Assembly (NCBI RefSeq): GCF_001267175.1
Contig: NZ_CP012358.1
Coordinates: forward strand, 2,293,001-2,357,000
DNA: 64,000 nucleotides
Reading direction: 5' to 3'
From: Thiopseudomonas alkaliphila
Lineage (GTDB): Bacteria > Pseudomonadota > Gammaproteobacteria > Pseudomonadales > Pseudomonadaceae
In this document: piece after piece, positions 27,201 to 34,447 of the stretch
How positions within the stretch are numbered: position 1 is the first letter of the stretch
Layout of the letters: each line of letters starts with the position of its first letter
The notes under the pieces: model-generated
Told to the model about the DNA's origin: nothing
Seen by the model: the letters and a program-made list of their open reading frames with translations, nothing else
The model's database searches: none
Position numbers and translations under genes: made by a program

Positions 27201-27434
27201 AATACTGGGCCAGACCTCCGAGAATCGGGTGCTTTCCGGGTTTTCAATACACATTCCAGGCAGGTGCTGTTGAAAAATACTGATGGCCTTGCGTAGGTTT
27301 CTGTAATCTTCTTTTTTACGTTGCTCTTTACGCGTACGCCACCCGGGCAACAACTCGGTATTGAACTCTATATGAGCCAAAATAAGCTTATTTTGCGATG
27401 CTGAAGGCATCGGCGATTCATATCCATTTGTCAT
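24279..27434 (-). CDS. Very large tyrosine-recombinase-like protein (1051 aa)
   Basis: 1051 aa, about three times the size of a normal integrase. The catalytic part lies in the middle: YRTGLRPGELAKLRIQD with box I arginine near residue 546, a lysine-bearing NRFGKNKTPAALRKV near 575, YHMRHSALSR near 656, and MAGHSSPAMTLSTYLHF near 715 with the tyrosine at about 724. In box II a tyrosine stands where a histidine is common. About 50 residues separate box II from the GH motif, more than usual. A helix-turn-helix-like stretch (NGQSYDELATFYQCDEQR) lies near 825. The first 450 residues match no domain I know. It is the third gene of a leftward operon, three bases after the 743-aa gene. It probably moves or maintains the element; relation to Tn554-type, RIT or Gamma-Mobile-Trio recombinases is open. 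Confidence 0.78.
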   Translation of the reverse strand: MTNGYESPMPSASQNKLILAHIEFNTELLPGWRTRKEQRKKEDYRNLRKAISIFQQHLPGMCIENPESTRFSEVWPSIDKALQTALGNTSNYRRAYNFISYAIEDGNENGLWQLDVPTPWNTIRRIKPTRNNAWHKRSTDMLAAEKQWRAELNPTMGTEELFILFLTCSLLYSGLTRMHLWPALARSIMQNKPLQGSAPTLFLSLKTEPSENYPSNFYCPAQDQPTCLINHFLDPTSLSVLSQLLRTKSDTWQPNHIDDSSLFINHYRAKVASQLDIKISRTLFRDGAAAVTENQTGVNLPQILIEYITGRKLSASLPLCYWKRLYTKQIYRCSSESINLIQTASNAKKRPVRRLKSKPSTIVNKLKKILHKDRARHESKSATIDAIKQLITPDLDTSEDLLCRWLYDHLAHKQNAVSTAERYLTAIGDEWIAEAYLEPLDTFDGEDFHTLYLSILNRRQSDKNREFKADRLFDMHSFAVLELGFAHLPFSLNAENKKTIIHISAAIIDEPLFLELLAVVKRLYDTNTREALLLQTFLIMAYRTGLRPGELAKLRIQDIEPSPEGFLYPRNNRFGKNKTPAALRKVPLFPLLAEHEVDTVNAYINERRLEQKSLSELLFCTAENSAEMINTSSIAGLVSSVLYDLSGGLEYRLYHMRHSALSRMQLILHRDLVELPPVLQALIPYSDEQVDEILTLIVGKSRKRDRYSALAVMAGHSSPAMTLSTYLHFTDCLVGLHLQANQRPFDDHLGQALFGLNPHRIALLKKNKAMHPRETYAYSAKKLLRYTNKLKEQPSTGENPEHLIPRQNSHYIISGAILAKIQNGQSYDELATFYQCDEQRITAWYQTAVALRELKTVKGTSILFPLARRHQILPATPNNSHEKQDIEEGLHAIRNLRRNQLELTEFKWLLKYALLNSTSSRAGIRFTNPKIFKRFMTIASQLYPWHRWKILLQMPPEQTVSDWACSPHMKTETLPLKRVAQHPNGLARLFLRHAEEDKYMEKGLSQFSSQALNVLLHRLAIIFFTPNQIQAWQNSDNNESTHEDGEDCDLN

Positions 27435-27437
27435 GAG

Positions 27438-29669
27438 TTAGCTCCAGCCTGCTATTGCTTGGACATCTAGTTCATTTAACAACTGCTCAATCTGATCACT
27501 GACTTGCGTAAAATCGTGTAGGGATAAACTACTGAAACTGCCCAAGCCTTCCTCACCAAACTCCTCATGACCCATCCAGCTGTTGATAAGCTCGTAATGA
27601 ATATTTTTATTTTTTAAATAGGTTCTGAGGTGGTGTCTGGGCCAGTTGTACTGAAAAGGTACAGTATGTTTGAGCACTTGCCTGAGCACGCTGGGCGTTA
27701 GCCCTACTGCTTGTGCTGCTTGAGTCGATGGACTATCAATAAAAAATAGTAGATTGCTTTCTTTGTTTAAGACTTGTTGGCAGTGTAGAGAAATATTATC
27801 AGCTAAAAGGCGTGTCTTTTTTACAAGAGTTCGAATGTGCTGCAGGTACAATTCGACTTGTCGCACGGCTGTTTTAGGCAGCACCACAGTCCTAGCTGAA
27901 AGGCCATTGCGGCGCTCTTTGTCACTAATCCACCAAGTAGCATTGTGCTCGTTATAATCAGCTAGGCTCCCAAGCGGCGCATTCACGTTACGGTGTCCGG
28001 TCGAAAATACTAGGAGTAACCATACGTAGCATGTGTATTGGTTGTGAAACTCGTACATGCTGGTCAAAGATGTGCTTTTTTTAAGAGCTGGGTCGGGTTG
28101 CAGCATTTTAAATAATTGTTTCAAAGCATGGTTTTTAATTTTAATAGCACTGCCGAGAGTGTTAGGTAGTTGCTGAATAACAGGTAAGTCGTAGCTGAGC
28201 TCAGCAAAACTAAAAATATCCTTTAGGTAGTGCTGGTGATTCAGTAGGAAATTGCTTTCATTAAAATGAGTATAGGCAATGGGTGCGTATTGCTGTGCCG
28301 TTAAGCCGCGTAAAATTGCGCTTTCAGCAGGGTCAAATCCATTGCAGGAGTACCAGTGACCTAGGTAGTTGCTGATACGGCCTAGGGTTAATCGAGTTGT
28401 ATATTTATTGTTGATAACTTTTAGGAGTGTGCGAGCTTGATTGATGACCTCATCATTAATCACGATCTGTTCAATTGCTAGGCTTGTTATCAGAGGCATT
28501 GGTACTCTAAAAGCGGTATGTGTAGGGCTTGATATAAGAGGCTCAATTATTGGGTCCTGTGTGCCACTAGGTACTAAGTGAGGCACTTCGTAAATCAGTA
28601 ACCATTGCCTTTTTGCAGAGAACCATAAACGAATATTAGGTAGTTGCTCTATGCGCAGGCCGCTAAATAGCATAATGAGTAAAATGTCAGCCAGCACGTG
28701 CTGTTCTTCTGGTAGTTGTGCCTTGTCGGATGCGGTAAGTAAAAAATTTCGTATGTCCCATCTGCTGAGATGCTCAACTGAGCATGGTAGAGAGAGGTTG
28801 CGCATATAAATTTGCTCTGCAAATCGCTGGCTGTGAATAGCTTTTTGGGATCGAGATAGATTGTGCTGCGACTTATTAGAGGTACGCAGTGTTTTTGTAT
28901 TTTTTAGCGTAAGAGACTCGTCAGTCTCATCGAGTCCATGCGTACTGGGTTTATCAAATGTTAGTTCTTCATAAGCCACGCCGCCTTCGTAAATAGTCGT
29001 TACGTTTGCAGGCGTTGACGATAGTGCATCTGTAAGAGGCCTTGCTTTCTGGGTGCGGATGATGCCGCTTTTAAACTCAATAGCGTTGCTAATTGCCACT
29101 GCTATGTAGTCAACATACCATTTTGTATTTTTATCCAGTAAGTTTTTACGAGTCTGATCAAGATCGGCGTTTAATGTTTTGAGGCATGTACTCTCATCGA
29201 TTTCAGGCAGCAATTTAAAGGCTTGACGGTGTTTTTTGTTCGCAGCAAATAAGCGGATTTGTCTCAGAGCTTTTTCTATTGCATTGCTATGATTTCCAAT
29301 CAGACTCAGTTGCATAGTGCTGAAAATTATTAAGCATTTATACAGTTGGTACTGTTCCTGTTCATGAGCGTCCCAATCTGGAAATGGAGTCGTTGCTAAT
29401 GCAGCTGTGAAATCTAAGACGCCTAGCATGCTCGCCTGTTTGATTGCGCGAGTTAGCTCGTTTTGCTGGTTATTATTCGATGTTTGCGGGCTGGCGTTTA
29501 ATGTATTGATGTATGCCTCAATGGTACTGAAGTGGTTCAGCCAGCTGTCCGGAGTCCGGTCTAGTAATGCGCTTAGCTCAGACGTAATTACACCGCGGAA
29601 ACCATCGATAATATGGTGATTTGGAAATACAAATTCATTTAACTTGTCGTTCACGTTATCAGTCAGCAT
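27438..29669 (-). CDS. Large recombinase-like protein lacking a visible catalytic tyrosine (743 aa)
   Basis: 743 aa. The C-terminal 200 residues look like a tyrosine-recombinase fold: STGHRNVNAPLGSL near 560 (box I arginine), an ERRNGLSARTVVLP strand pair near 590, WPRHHLRTYL near 681 (H-x-x-R) and WMGHEEFGEEGLGSF near 701. After the GH motif there is no tyrosine to the end of the protein, so the usual nucleophile is missing. It could be a structural partner of the 1051-aa protein. The N-terminal 500 residues are unrecognised. The ATG overlaps the end of the 230-aa gene by 11 bases and the gene ends just before the next start, so the three are co-translated. The base composition is A+T-richer than the right half of the window. 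Confidence 0.75.
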   Translation of the reverse strand: MLTDNVNDKLNEFVFPNHHIIDGFRGVITSELSALLDRTPDSWLNHFSTIEAYINTLNASPQTSNNNQQNELTRAIKQASMLGVLDFTAALATTPFPDWDAHEQEQYQLYKCLIIFSTMQLSLIGNHSNAIEKALRQIRLFAANKKHRQAFKLLPEIDESTCLKTLNADLDQTRKNLLDKNTKWYVDYIAVAISNAIEFKSGIIRTQKARPLTDALSSTPANVTTIYEGGVAYEELTFDKPSTHGLDETDESLTLKNTKTLRTSNKSQHNLSRSQKAIHSQRFAEQIYMRNLSLPCSVEHLSRWDIRNFLLTASDKAQLPEEQHVLADILLIMLFSGLRIEQLPNIRLWFSAKRQWLLIYEVPHLVPSGTQDPIIEPLISSPTHTAFRVPMPLITSLAIEQIVINDEVINQARTLLKVINNKYTTRLTLGRISNYLGHWYSCNGFDPAESAILRGLTAQQYAPIAYTHFNESNFLLNHQHYLKDIFSFAELSYDLPVIQQLPNTLGSAIKIKNHALKQLFKMLQPDPALKKSTSLTSMYEFHNQYTCYVWLLLVFSTGHRNVNAPLGSLADYNEHNATWWISDKERRNGLSARTVVLPKTAVRQVELYLQHIRTLVKKTRLLADNISLHCQQVLNKESNLLFFIDSPSTQAAQAVGLTPSVLRQVLKHTVPFQYNWPRHHLRTYLKNKNIHYELINSWMGHEEFGEEGLGSFSSLSLHDFTQVSDQIEQLLNELDVQAIAGWS

Positions 29670-30351
29670 TGTTACCCTCTGCCTCTACACACTCATCTTT
29701 TTCTTCATTCTTATTCAGAGCATTGACGATATCTTCAAGGCTGGAATTGCCTTGCCGCTTTGTCATAATTGTTTTCGAGCGTTGCTGGTAGATTGCACGT
29801 CGTGATTGTCCTGATTGCTCAGCGAAAAAAGTATCGGTTAGCGGACCTCCAAAGAAGTTTTTAGACAGCTCCGCTGGAACGTGTTTTTTTATATTGTCGA
29901 TAATCAGGCTGGATTGCCGCACATCAGCAGCTATATATAGCTGCTCTAAAAATATGGGCCATGCCATATTTTCTGCTAGCTGCTCTACATCGACGCCATA
30001 CATAAGTAATGTTCCAAACTCAGGGTTCGCATTGTTCCAAAAATAAGGTGCCCAGAATGGGAAAATAACCTGAAAGCCAGTGGGTTTGTTATCCTTAGAA
30101 ATCTTGTGGCTTTCTGTTTGAAACGTCATGCTGCCAACCAAGATGCGAGGTAGCGAATTTAAAAAGCGCTCCTGCTTTGGTGTTGTTTTCAGCATGAATG
30201 GTTGCTGGATCAGACATTGATAGGGCTCACGTACTGCTGGGTGAATACTGAAGGTAATGTCATGGTTTTTTGAATAGATGAGTTGAGGCATGAAAGTTAC
30301 TCGCTGCAAAATTTCAGCGAAGATAGCAGTGGAAGCTGGAAGTGCTTGCAC
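29659..30351 (-). CDS. Unknown 230-aa protein, first gene of the recombinase operon
   Basis: 230 aa from a GTG at 30351; an ATG at 30291 is an alternative, and neither has a clear ribosome site. I do not recognise the family. The N-terminal two thirds are mixed alpha/beta with aromatic residues (FQVIFPFWAPYFWNN near 93). A basic, possibly helix-turn-helix-like region, SGQSRRAIYQQRSKTI, lies near 180-195. The C-terminus is acidic (NEEKDECVEAEGNNAD). No membrane span is visible. It overlaps the 743-aa gene by 11 bases, so it is probably a small partner, such as a DNA-binding or regulatory subunit. That is inference from context only. Confidence 0.65.
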   Translation of the reverse strand: MQALPASTAIFAEILQRVTFMPQLIYSKNHDITFSIHPAVREPYQCLIQQPFMLKTTPKQERFLNSLPRILVGSMTFQTESHKISKDNKPTGFQVIFPFWAPYFWNNANPEFGTLLMYGVDVEQLAENMAWPIFLEQLYIAADVRQSSLIIDNIKKHVPAELSKNFFGGPLTDTFFAEQSGQSRRAIYQQRSKTIMTKRQGNSSLEDIVNALNKNEEKDECVEAEGNNAD

Positions 30352-30495
30352 GGTTAAGTGACGTTTTTCGTAACTTAGCTGCAGAGTAGGGTTGTAGCCT
30401 TATTATTTGCAAGTGAGAGGCTGGAGTGGTTGTTAAAAATTAAGCTGAAGTGGCAGTAGGCTGCTGCTGAGTAAAGTGATTTATGCGGAGTATTA

Positions 30496-31320
30496 ATGGA
30501 CGTTGATTCGCGCATCCCGTTTGGTTTAAGCACTGATAGTGGGCAGATTGTAGATGTTGGGAGTGTCGAGCGTGGTAATGCTTGTCGATGCATTTGCCCC
30601 TCATGTAAAACACCACTAGTCGCAAGGCATGGAACTCAAAACGCATGGCACTTCGCCCACCGTAGCCAGAAGACGCATAACGAAACTCGTAATGAGTGCG
30701 ATTACTCCTTCGCAGTTTCTGTCAGGCTGATGATTCGGCAGCTTGCCACTAATGGTTTGAAATTTAAGGTGCCGCGGCTGGAAGGGGTGCTTCCTGCTTA
30801 TAGTGAGTTTACTCATCAAGCAAAAGATTTTGACTATTTGGTGACGGAAGAATCGCTTTTGATTCTAGAGGACGTAGAAGTAGGGGCTGCTTTTTGTGGT
30901 GAGACTGTAGATGTCCTAGGTCTTGTTAAAAGTGTTCCATTTGTGGTGCATGTCACCTATAGGGATCGAAACCTGCCTATTAGTCTCAAAGAACCCCAGG
31001 TGGCTAGGAGTGGTGTCATTGAGCTTAATGTCGATGATTTACCGCAGTTATTTGCTAAGGAAGATAGCGGACAGTATCAAGAGGTTCTTCGTCGATACAT
31101 TGAGGACCGAACAGATGGTAAGACCTGGGCTTATCATCCTCGTGAGAAGAAGCTTAAAAATATTGCTATAGCGCAGCGTGATTCTTGGCTAGACCAGCAA
31201 GAAGCTGAGGTAAAACTTAATACGTCTGCTAACTTTACTTGTCGTATGTGTGGCTGGGTAGGGCCGAGCATAAAGTGTGAGCCATGCGATTCTCATTTGT
31301 ACACAAGCAATAAAATATAG
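30496..31320 (+). CDS. CoiA-like protein with zinc-finger motifs
   Basis: 274 aa. The N-terminal part (CRCICPSCKTPLVARHG, then NAWHFAHRS) is the zinc-finger and H-F-A-H segment found at the start of CoiA-like proteins. The central part (LEDVEVGAAF, VDVLGLVKSVPFVVHV) fits the following strands, which in the family carry a nuclease-like acidic core. The C-terminus has a second four-cysteine finger (CRMCGWVG and CEPCDSH). CoiA-like proteins occur in competence and in many mobile elements as probable nucleases. The gene is divergent from the recombinase operon, with 144 bases between. It lies nearest the island end and may be cargo or part of the module. Confidence 0.7.
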   Translation: MDVDSRIPFGLSTDSGQIVDVGSVERGNACRCICPSCKTPLVARHGTQNAWHFAHRSQKTHNETRNECDYSFAVSVRLMIRQLATNGLKFKVPRLEGVLPAYSEFTHQAKDFDYLVTEESLLILEDVEVGAAFCGETVDVLGLVKSVPFVVHVTYRDRNLPISLKEPQVARSGVIELNVDDLPQLFAKEDSGQYQEVLRRYIEDRTDGKTWAYHPREKKLKNIAIAQRDSWLDQQEAEVKLNTSANFTCRMCGWVGPSIKCEPCDSHLYTSNKI

Positions 31321-31528
31321 CAGCCTGAGTGGTCGACATATCCAGAGCGCTCTGGATCGGTAGTTGATCGAGAGCGTGCCCATCTAGAGATATATTCAGT
31401 GTCTCGTTATACCAGTTGAGTTCATAGATACCCATAACCTTTGCTGTGAAGATTAGCTGATCAGTTGTTGCATCAGGGGGAGGGGTTCGAATTTTACTTT
31501 CCAAGCGATCATGCAGGCCCACTCCCAT
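31235..31528 (-). CDS. Possible small protein, doubtful
   Basis: 97 aa beginning MGVGLHDRLESKIRT. The middle (VMGIYELNWYNETLNISLDG) has a balanced, protein-like composition, which is why I keep it. It overlaps the end of the CoiA-like gene by 86 bases on the opposite strand and has no ribosome site. It may be a shadow frame or the remains of a longer gene. No family is recognised. Confidence 0.3.
   Translation of the reverse strand: MGVGLHDRLESKIRTPPPDATTDQLIFTAKVMGIYELNWYNETLNISLDGHALDQLPIQSALDMSTTQAAIFYCLCTNENRMAHTLCSALPSHTYDK
31340..31357. repeat. Perfect 18-bp palindrome
   Basis: ATCCAGAGCGCTCTGGAT equals its own reverse complement. It lies 20 bases after the stop of the CoiA-like gene. 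It has no T-tract, so it is more like a protein-binding site than a terminator. Confidence 0.7.
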
Positions 31529-31864
31529 AGATCAATATTTGAGCTATTGGCTACCGCCTAGTTGCAAAATCTAGAGTAAATCGGCGATAGGTATCAGGGT
31601 AGTAGAGGCATGCTTATGTTGCTTATCCACAGCTCTGCTCAGAGATAACTTGATGCAATTGTGGCTGCTCGGACGCTAGGGCCAAGACTGGCTTGCTGGG
31701 GATTCGCTCGCTTTTTAGTAGGGAGAGTGGGAGCATTGTTCCCGTTAAGAACAGAGGTTTCACTGCTTGTGACCAGATAACTGGTGTTAATTGACGTCGA
31801 TTGAGGTTGAGTCTGCTTATTTATTTCTCTTTGTATATCAATTAGTTACAGTTAGTGTACAATG
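31358..31864. other. Island-end stretch without a supported gene
   Basis: Apart from the doubtful minus-strand frame ending up to 31528, no gene is supported here. The sequence lies between the CoiA-like gene and the tRNA fragment, where recombinase arm sites would be expected. Confidence 0.4.
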
Positions 31865-31883
31865 GATGTCAATTAAGGACATC
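31865..31883. repeat. Inverted repeat just inside the attachment site
   Basis: GATGTC (31865-31870) and GACATC (31878-31883) face each other across 7 bases, ten bases before the tRNA-derived sequence begins. The position suits a recombinase arm or core site. Confidence 0.4.
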
Positions 31884-31892
31884 TGGCTCGAA

Positions 31893-31941
31893 CGGCCTGT
31901 CACGCCGGGGGTCGCGGGTTCGAGTCCCGTCCACTGCGCCA
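31893..31941 (+). other. Truncated tRNA-Asp 3' copy, candidate island attachment site
   Basis: The sequence CGGCCTGTCACGCCGG is the anticodon arm of tRNA-Asp with anticodon GTC. It is followed by the variable loop, a full T arm (CGGGTTCGAGTCCCG) and acceptor end CCACTGCGCCA. The 5' half of the tRNA is absent: upstream bases cannot pair with the acceptor strand and lack the D arm. The base before the anticodon stem (A instead of C) breaks the last stem pair. This is what an integrase leaves at the far end of an element inserted in a tRNA gene. It cannot give a working tRNA. Confidence 0.8.
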
Positions 31942-31948
31942 GATTACG

Positions 31949-31981
31949 AAAACCCGTTAAGCCTTGCTTAACGGGTTTTTT
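31949..31981 (+). terminator. Strong Rho-independent terminator after the tRNA fragment
   Basis: AAACCCGTTAAGC and GCTTAACGGGTTT form a 13-bp stem with a 3-4 base loop, followed by T's. It is probably the original terminator of the tRNA-Asp unit, so the bases beyond it are the old chromosome. Confidence 0.85.
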
Positions 31982-32098
31982 CGTTTCTAGTCAATTATTT
32001 ATTTTGTGCGCTTGCTCTTGGTTAGAGTCGGGCATTAACACTTTGCCTCAATGCCTCTTTACAAGGTGGATGGCATACAACAAAGGTAAGGAAAGGTT

Positions 32099-32665
32099 AT
32101 GTGTCCACCCGTATCAGTAACTGAGGCCGAGGTGATTGACGCCGTAGCGCATTGGGTAGCCACCTGTGTGGTGGGGTTGAATCTTTGCCCCTTTGCCAAA
32201 CGTGAAGTAGTGAAACAGCGTGTCCGCTATGTGGTCAGCCAAGATACTAACGAGCAGGCGCTACTAGTGAGTTTGCAGGCAGAACTGGACTATCTCACTG
32301 CCCATCCTGAAGTAGAAACCACCTTGCTGATCCCCATAGGCTTGTTACAGGATTTTTATGATTACAATGATTTTCTTGATCAAGCCGACTATTTACTGCA
32401 AGTGCTGGATTTAGAAGGGGTGTATCAAATTGCTAGCTTTCATCCGGATTACCAATTTGGCGGCACGTTAGTTGGCGATGTGGAAAACTACACTAATCGC
32501 TCACCTTATCCAGTGTTGCACTTATTACGTGAAGAAAGCCTAGAGCAAGCGATTGCTGACTACCCCGATGTTGAGCAAATCCCCGAGCGTAATATTGCCC
32601 TGATGCAACAGCTAGGCGTTGAGCAGTTAACGGCGTTGCTAGCCGCTTGCCGCAAGCAGGGTTAA
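32099..32665 (+). CDS. DUF1415 family protein
   Basis: 188 aa. VVGLNLCPFAKREVVKQRVRY near residue 25 carries the conserved NLCPFA motif, and SFHPDYQFGG near 123 with NRSPYPVLHLLREE near 142 completes the family pattern. DUF1415 is a common cytoplasmic protein of proteobacteria with no proven role; a conserved cysteine and histidine suggest an enzyme. AAGGAAAGG precedes the ATG. It is the first chromosomal gene after the island end and overlaps the end of the LysR gene by four bases on the opposite strand. Confidence 0.88.
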   Translation: MCPPVSVTEAEVIDAVAHWVATCVVGLNLCPFAKREVVKQRVRYVVSQDTNEQALLVSLQAELDYLTAHPEVETTLLIPIGLLQDFYDYNDFLDQADYLLQVLDLEGVYQIASFHPDYQFGGTLVGDVENYTNRSPYPVLHLLREESLEQAIADYPDVEQIPERNIALMQQLGVEQLTALLAACRKQG

Positions 32666-33567
32666 TCGACGACTGAAAGCGGCGTGCCTCGTAACTGTTC
32701 AGCATAGTCAGCAAATAACTGCAGTAACCAGCGATAAACCGTTTCAAAGCGTTGAATTTGGCCGATTTGGCGGTGACTCAGTAACCAAATTTCGCGTTGT
32801 AATACTGGCATTGGGCTGAGACGTTTAAGGCCCGCTTGCTCAGCCAACATGCAGGGCAGTAAGGCTAGCCCTAAACCTTGCTGGCAGGCTTGGAGTAAAG
32901 TCGGTAGGTGACAACTTTTTAAGCAGATGCTGGCTTTGGGGTAATGTTGCGCTAGCCAGCGCATCTCTGGCACATGGGCTAAAGCTTGGGTGTAACTGAG
33001 CCAGGGTTGTGCTGCCCACTGTTGGGGCGTTAAATCAGCAAATTGTGGAGCCGCGTAAACGGCTAAGCCCAGCTCGCCAACTTTACGCATGAATAGCGCA
33101 GCATCTTGTTGTGGGCGGGCAAAACGAATCGCCAGATCGGTTTCGCTATGACTAAAAGAAAGATCACGATCAGCATTAATTAGCTCGAGGCAAAGCTGCG
33201 GATGTTGCTGCTGAAAGGCGGCCAACTCTCGACCAAGCCAGCTACTAAAAATAAAGTCGACGGCAGTAATACGCACTGTGCCCTGGACCGCTTGGGCTTG
33301 TTGTTGAGTTGATTCGAGCAATTGCTGCACTTGTTGGGTAATAGGCTGCGCTTGTTGCATAAATGCTAAGCCTAATTCAGTGGCTTGATAGCCTTTGGGT
33401 GTGCGAATAAATAACGTACTGTGTAAGCGTTGTTCGGCGGCAGCTAAGCGGCGACTAATGGTCGATACATCTACCTGTAGCTGCTGCGCCGTGGCACTTA
33501 AGCTGCCCGCTTGATGCAAGGTGGTCAGTAGTTTTAAGTCGTTCCAATCAAACTCTTGGGCTGGCAT
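32662..33567 (-). CDS. LysR-family transcriptional regulator
   Basis: 301 aa from the ATG at 33567, where FDWNDLKLLTTLHQAGSLSA begins the LysR helix-turn-helix; a TTG at 33585 is possible but without a ribosome site. QLQVDVSTISRRLAAAEQRL is the recognition helix. The rest is the substrate-binding-like effector domain with LSFSHSETDLAIRFARP near 125. The protein is rich in glutamine. It is divergent from the isochorismatase-family gene, 174 bases away, and may control it. The ligand is unknown. Confidence 0.9.
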   Translation of the reverse strand: MPAQEFDWNDLKLLTTLHQAGSLSATAQQLQVDVSTISRRLAAAEQRLHSTLFIRTPKGYQATELGLAFMQQAQPITQQVQQLLESTQQQAQAVQGTVRITAVDFIFSSWLGRELAAFQQQHPQLCLELINADRDLSFSHSETDLAIRFARPQQDAALFMRKVGELGLAVYAAPQFADLTPQQWAAQPWLSYTQALAHVPEMRWLAQHYPKASICLKSCHLPTLLQACQQGLGLALLPCMLAEQAGLKRLSPMPVLQREIWLLSHRQIGQIQRFETVYRWLLQLFADYAEQLRGTPLSVVD

Positions 33568-33741
33568 AGCTAAATAAATACTCAAACAGGTGATCTAGGA
33601 TTAGGGCGTATTAAGGGCTGTTTGCTGCTTTGCAAAGATGCAAACTGAGTTGGCAAGTTTAGGGCTGTTCAGCCTCTGCTGTCACTTGGACAATGGCGCT
33701 AGAAAACCACGACTTCCTTCGCCAATAAAGAGACTAAAACT

Positions 33742-34347
33742 ATGTCCACTCAGCAACTCCCTACCTTATTTCAGCTTACCGGCAGTGAGCACGGTCCAGC
33801 CAACTGGCAAGAAGCGGTACTGATTATTATTGATGCGCAAAATGAATATCGGATCGGTGATATGCGTTTGCCTAATGTCGAGCCAGCTACTGCGCAGATT
33901 AGCCTGCTGCTGGCTAAGGCACGGGCAGAACAAACACCGGTTATTCATATTCGTCATATGGGGGTGGTGGGGTATTTGTTTGATCCAGAAGGGCCGCGGG
34001 GTCAGATTTTTGATGAGCTAGCGCCGCTAGCAGGCGAGGTAATCATTGATAAACCATTGCCTAATGCCTTTGCCCAAAGTAATTTGCACAACGTCATTAA
34101 AAATACTCAGCGCAGCGCGTTGATTGTCTGCGGCTTTATGACCCACATGTGTGTTAGCGCCACGGTACGTGCTGCTAAAGATTTAGGGTATCGCTCTACA
34201 GTGGTTGCCGCAGCCTGTGCTACTCGCCCGTTACCGGGAGTAGATCAGCAAGTGGTGGATGCCGAAGCGCTACATAACATGGAGCTGGCGGCCTTGGCAG
34301 ACTTTTTTGCCTGTGTCGTACCTACTGCTGAGGAGTTAGGCGCTTAA
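33742..34347 (+). CDS. Isochorismatase-family cysteine hydrolase
   Basis: 201 aa. The catalytic aspartate is in VLIIIDAQNEYRIGD near residue 30. The lysine is in VIIDKPLPNAF near 99, and the cysteine lies in ALIVCGFMTHMCVSATVRAA near 133-136. These are the D-K-C triad of the family, which hydrolyses amides or isochorismate-type ethers. The exact substrate is not clear; nicotinamidase-like metal ligands are not obvious. It is cytoplasmic and divergent from a LysR regulator, its likely controller. Confidence 0.88.
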   Translation: MSTQQLPTLFQLTGSEHGPANWQEAVLIIIDAQNEYRIGDMRLPNVEPATAQISLLLAKARAEQTPVIHIRHMGVVGYLFDPEGPRGQIFDELAPLAGEVIIDKPLPNAFAQSNLHNVIKNTQRSALIVCGFMTHMCVSATVRAAKDLGYRSTVVAAACATRPLPGVDQQVVDAEALHNMELAALADFFACVVPTAEELGA

Positions 34348-34405
34348 GCATAAAAGGCACTTGCGAATTTTTTTAGTGCTGGGCACTCTGAAGCAGTTAA
34401 GTTTG

Positions 34406-34426
34406 CGCCCTTCTTGTTGAAGGGCG
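34406..34426 (+). promoter_or_regulatory. Hairpin in the ppc leader
   Basis: CGCCCTTC (34406-34413) and GAAGGGCG (34419-34426) form a perfect 8-bp stem with a 5-base loop, 22 bases before the ppc start and close to AAAGGAG. There is no T-tract, so it is more likely an mRNA-stabilising or translation-affecting hairpin than a terminator. Confidence 0.5.
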
Positions 34427-34447
34427 ACTCTGCTAAAGGAGTAACAC

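Noticed and set aside
24279..30351. Direct assignment of the operon to Gamma-Mobile-Trio genes gmtX, gmtY and gmtZ
   Set aside because: The order and sizes differ from what I recall of that trio, and sequence similarity cannot be judged without a search, so no symbols were given.
31893..31941. A functional tRNA-Asp gene
   Set aside because: The acceptor 5' strand and D arm are absent, so the copy cannot fold into a complete tRNA.
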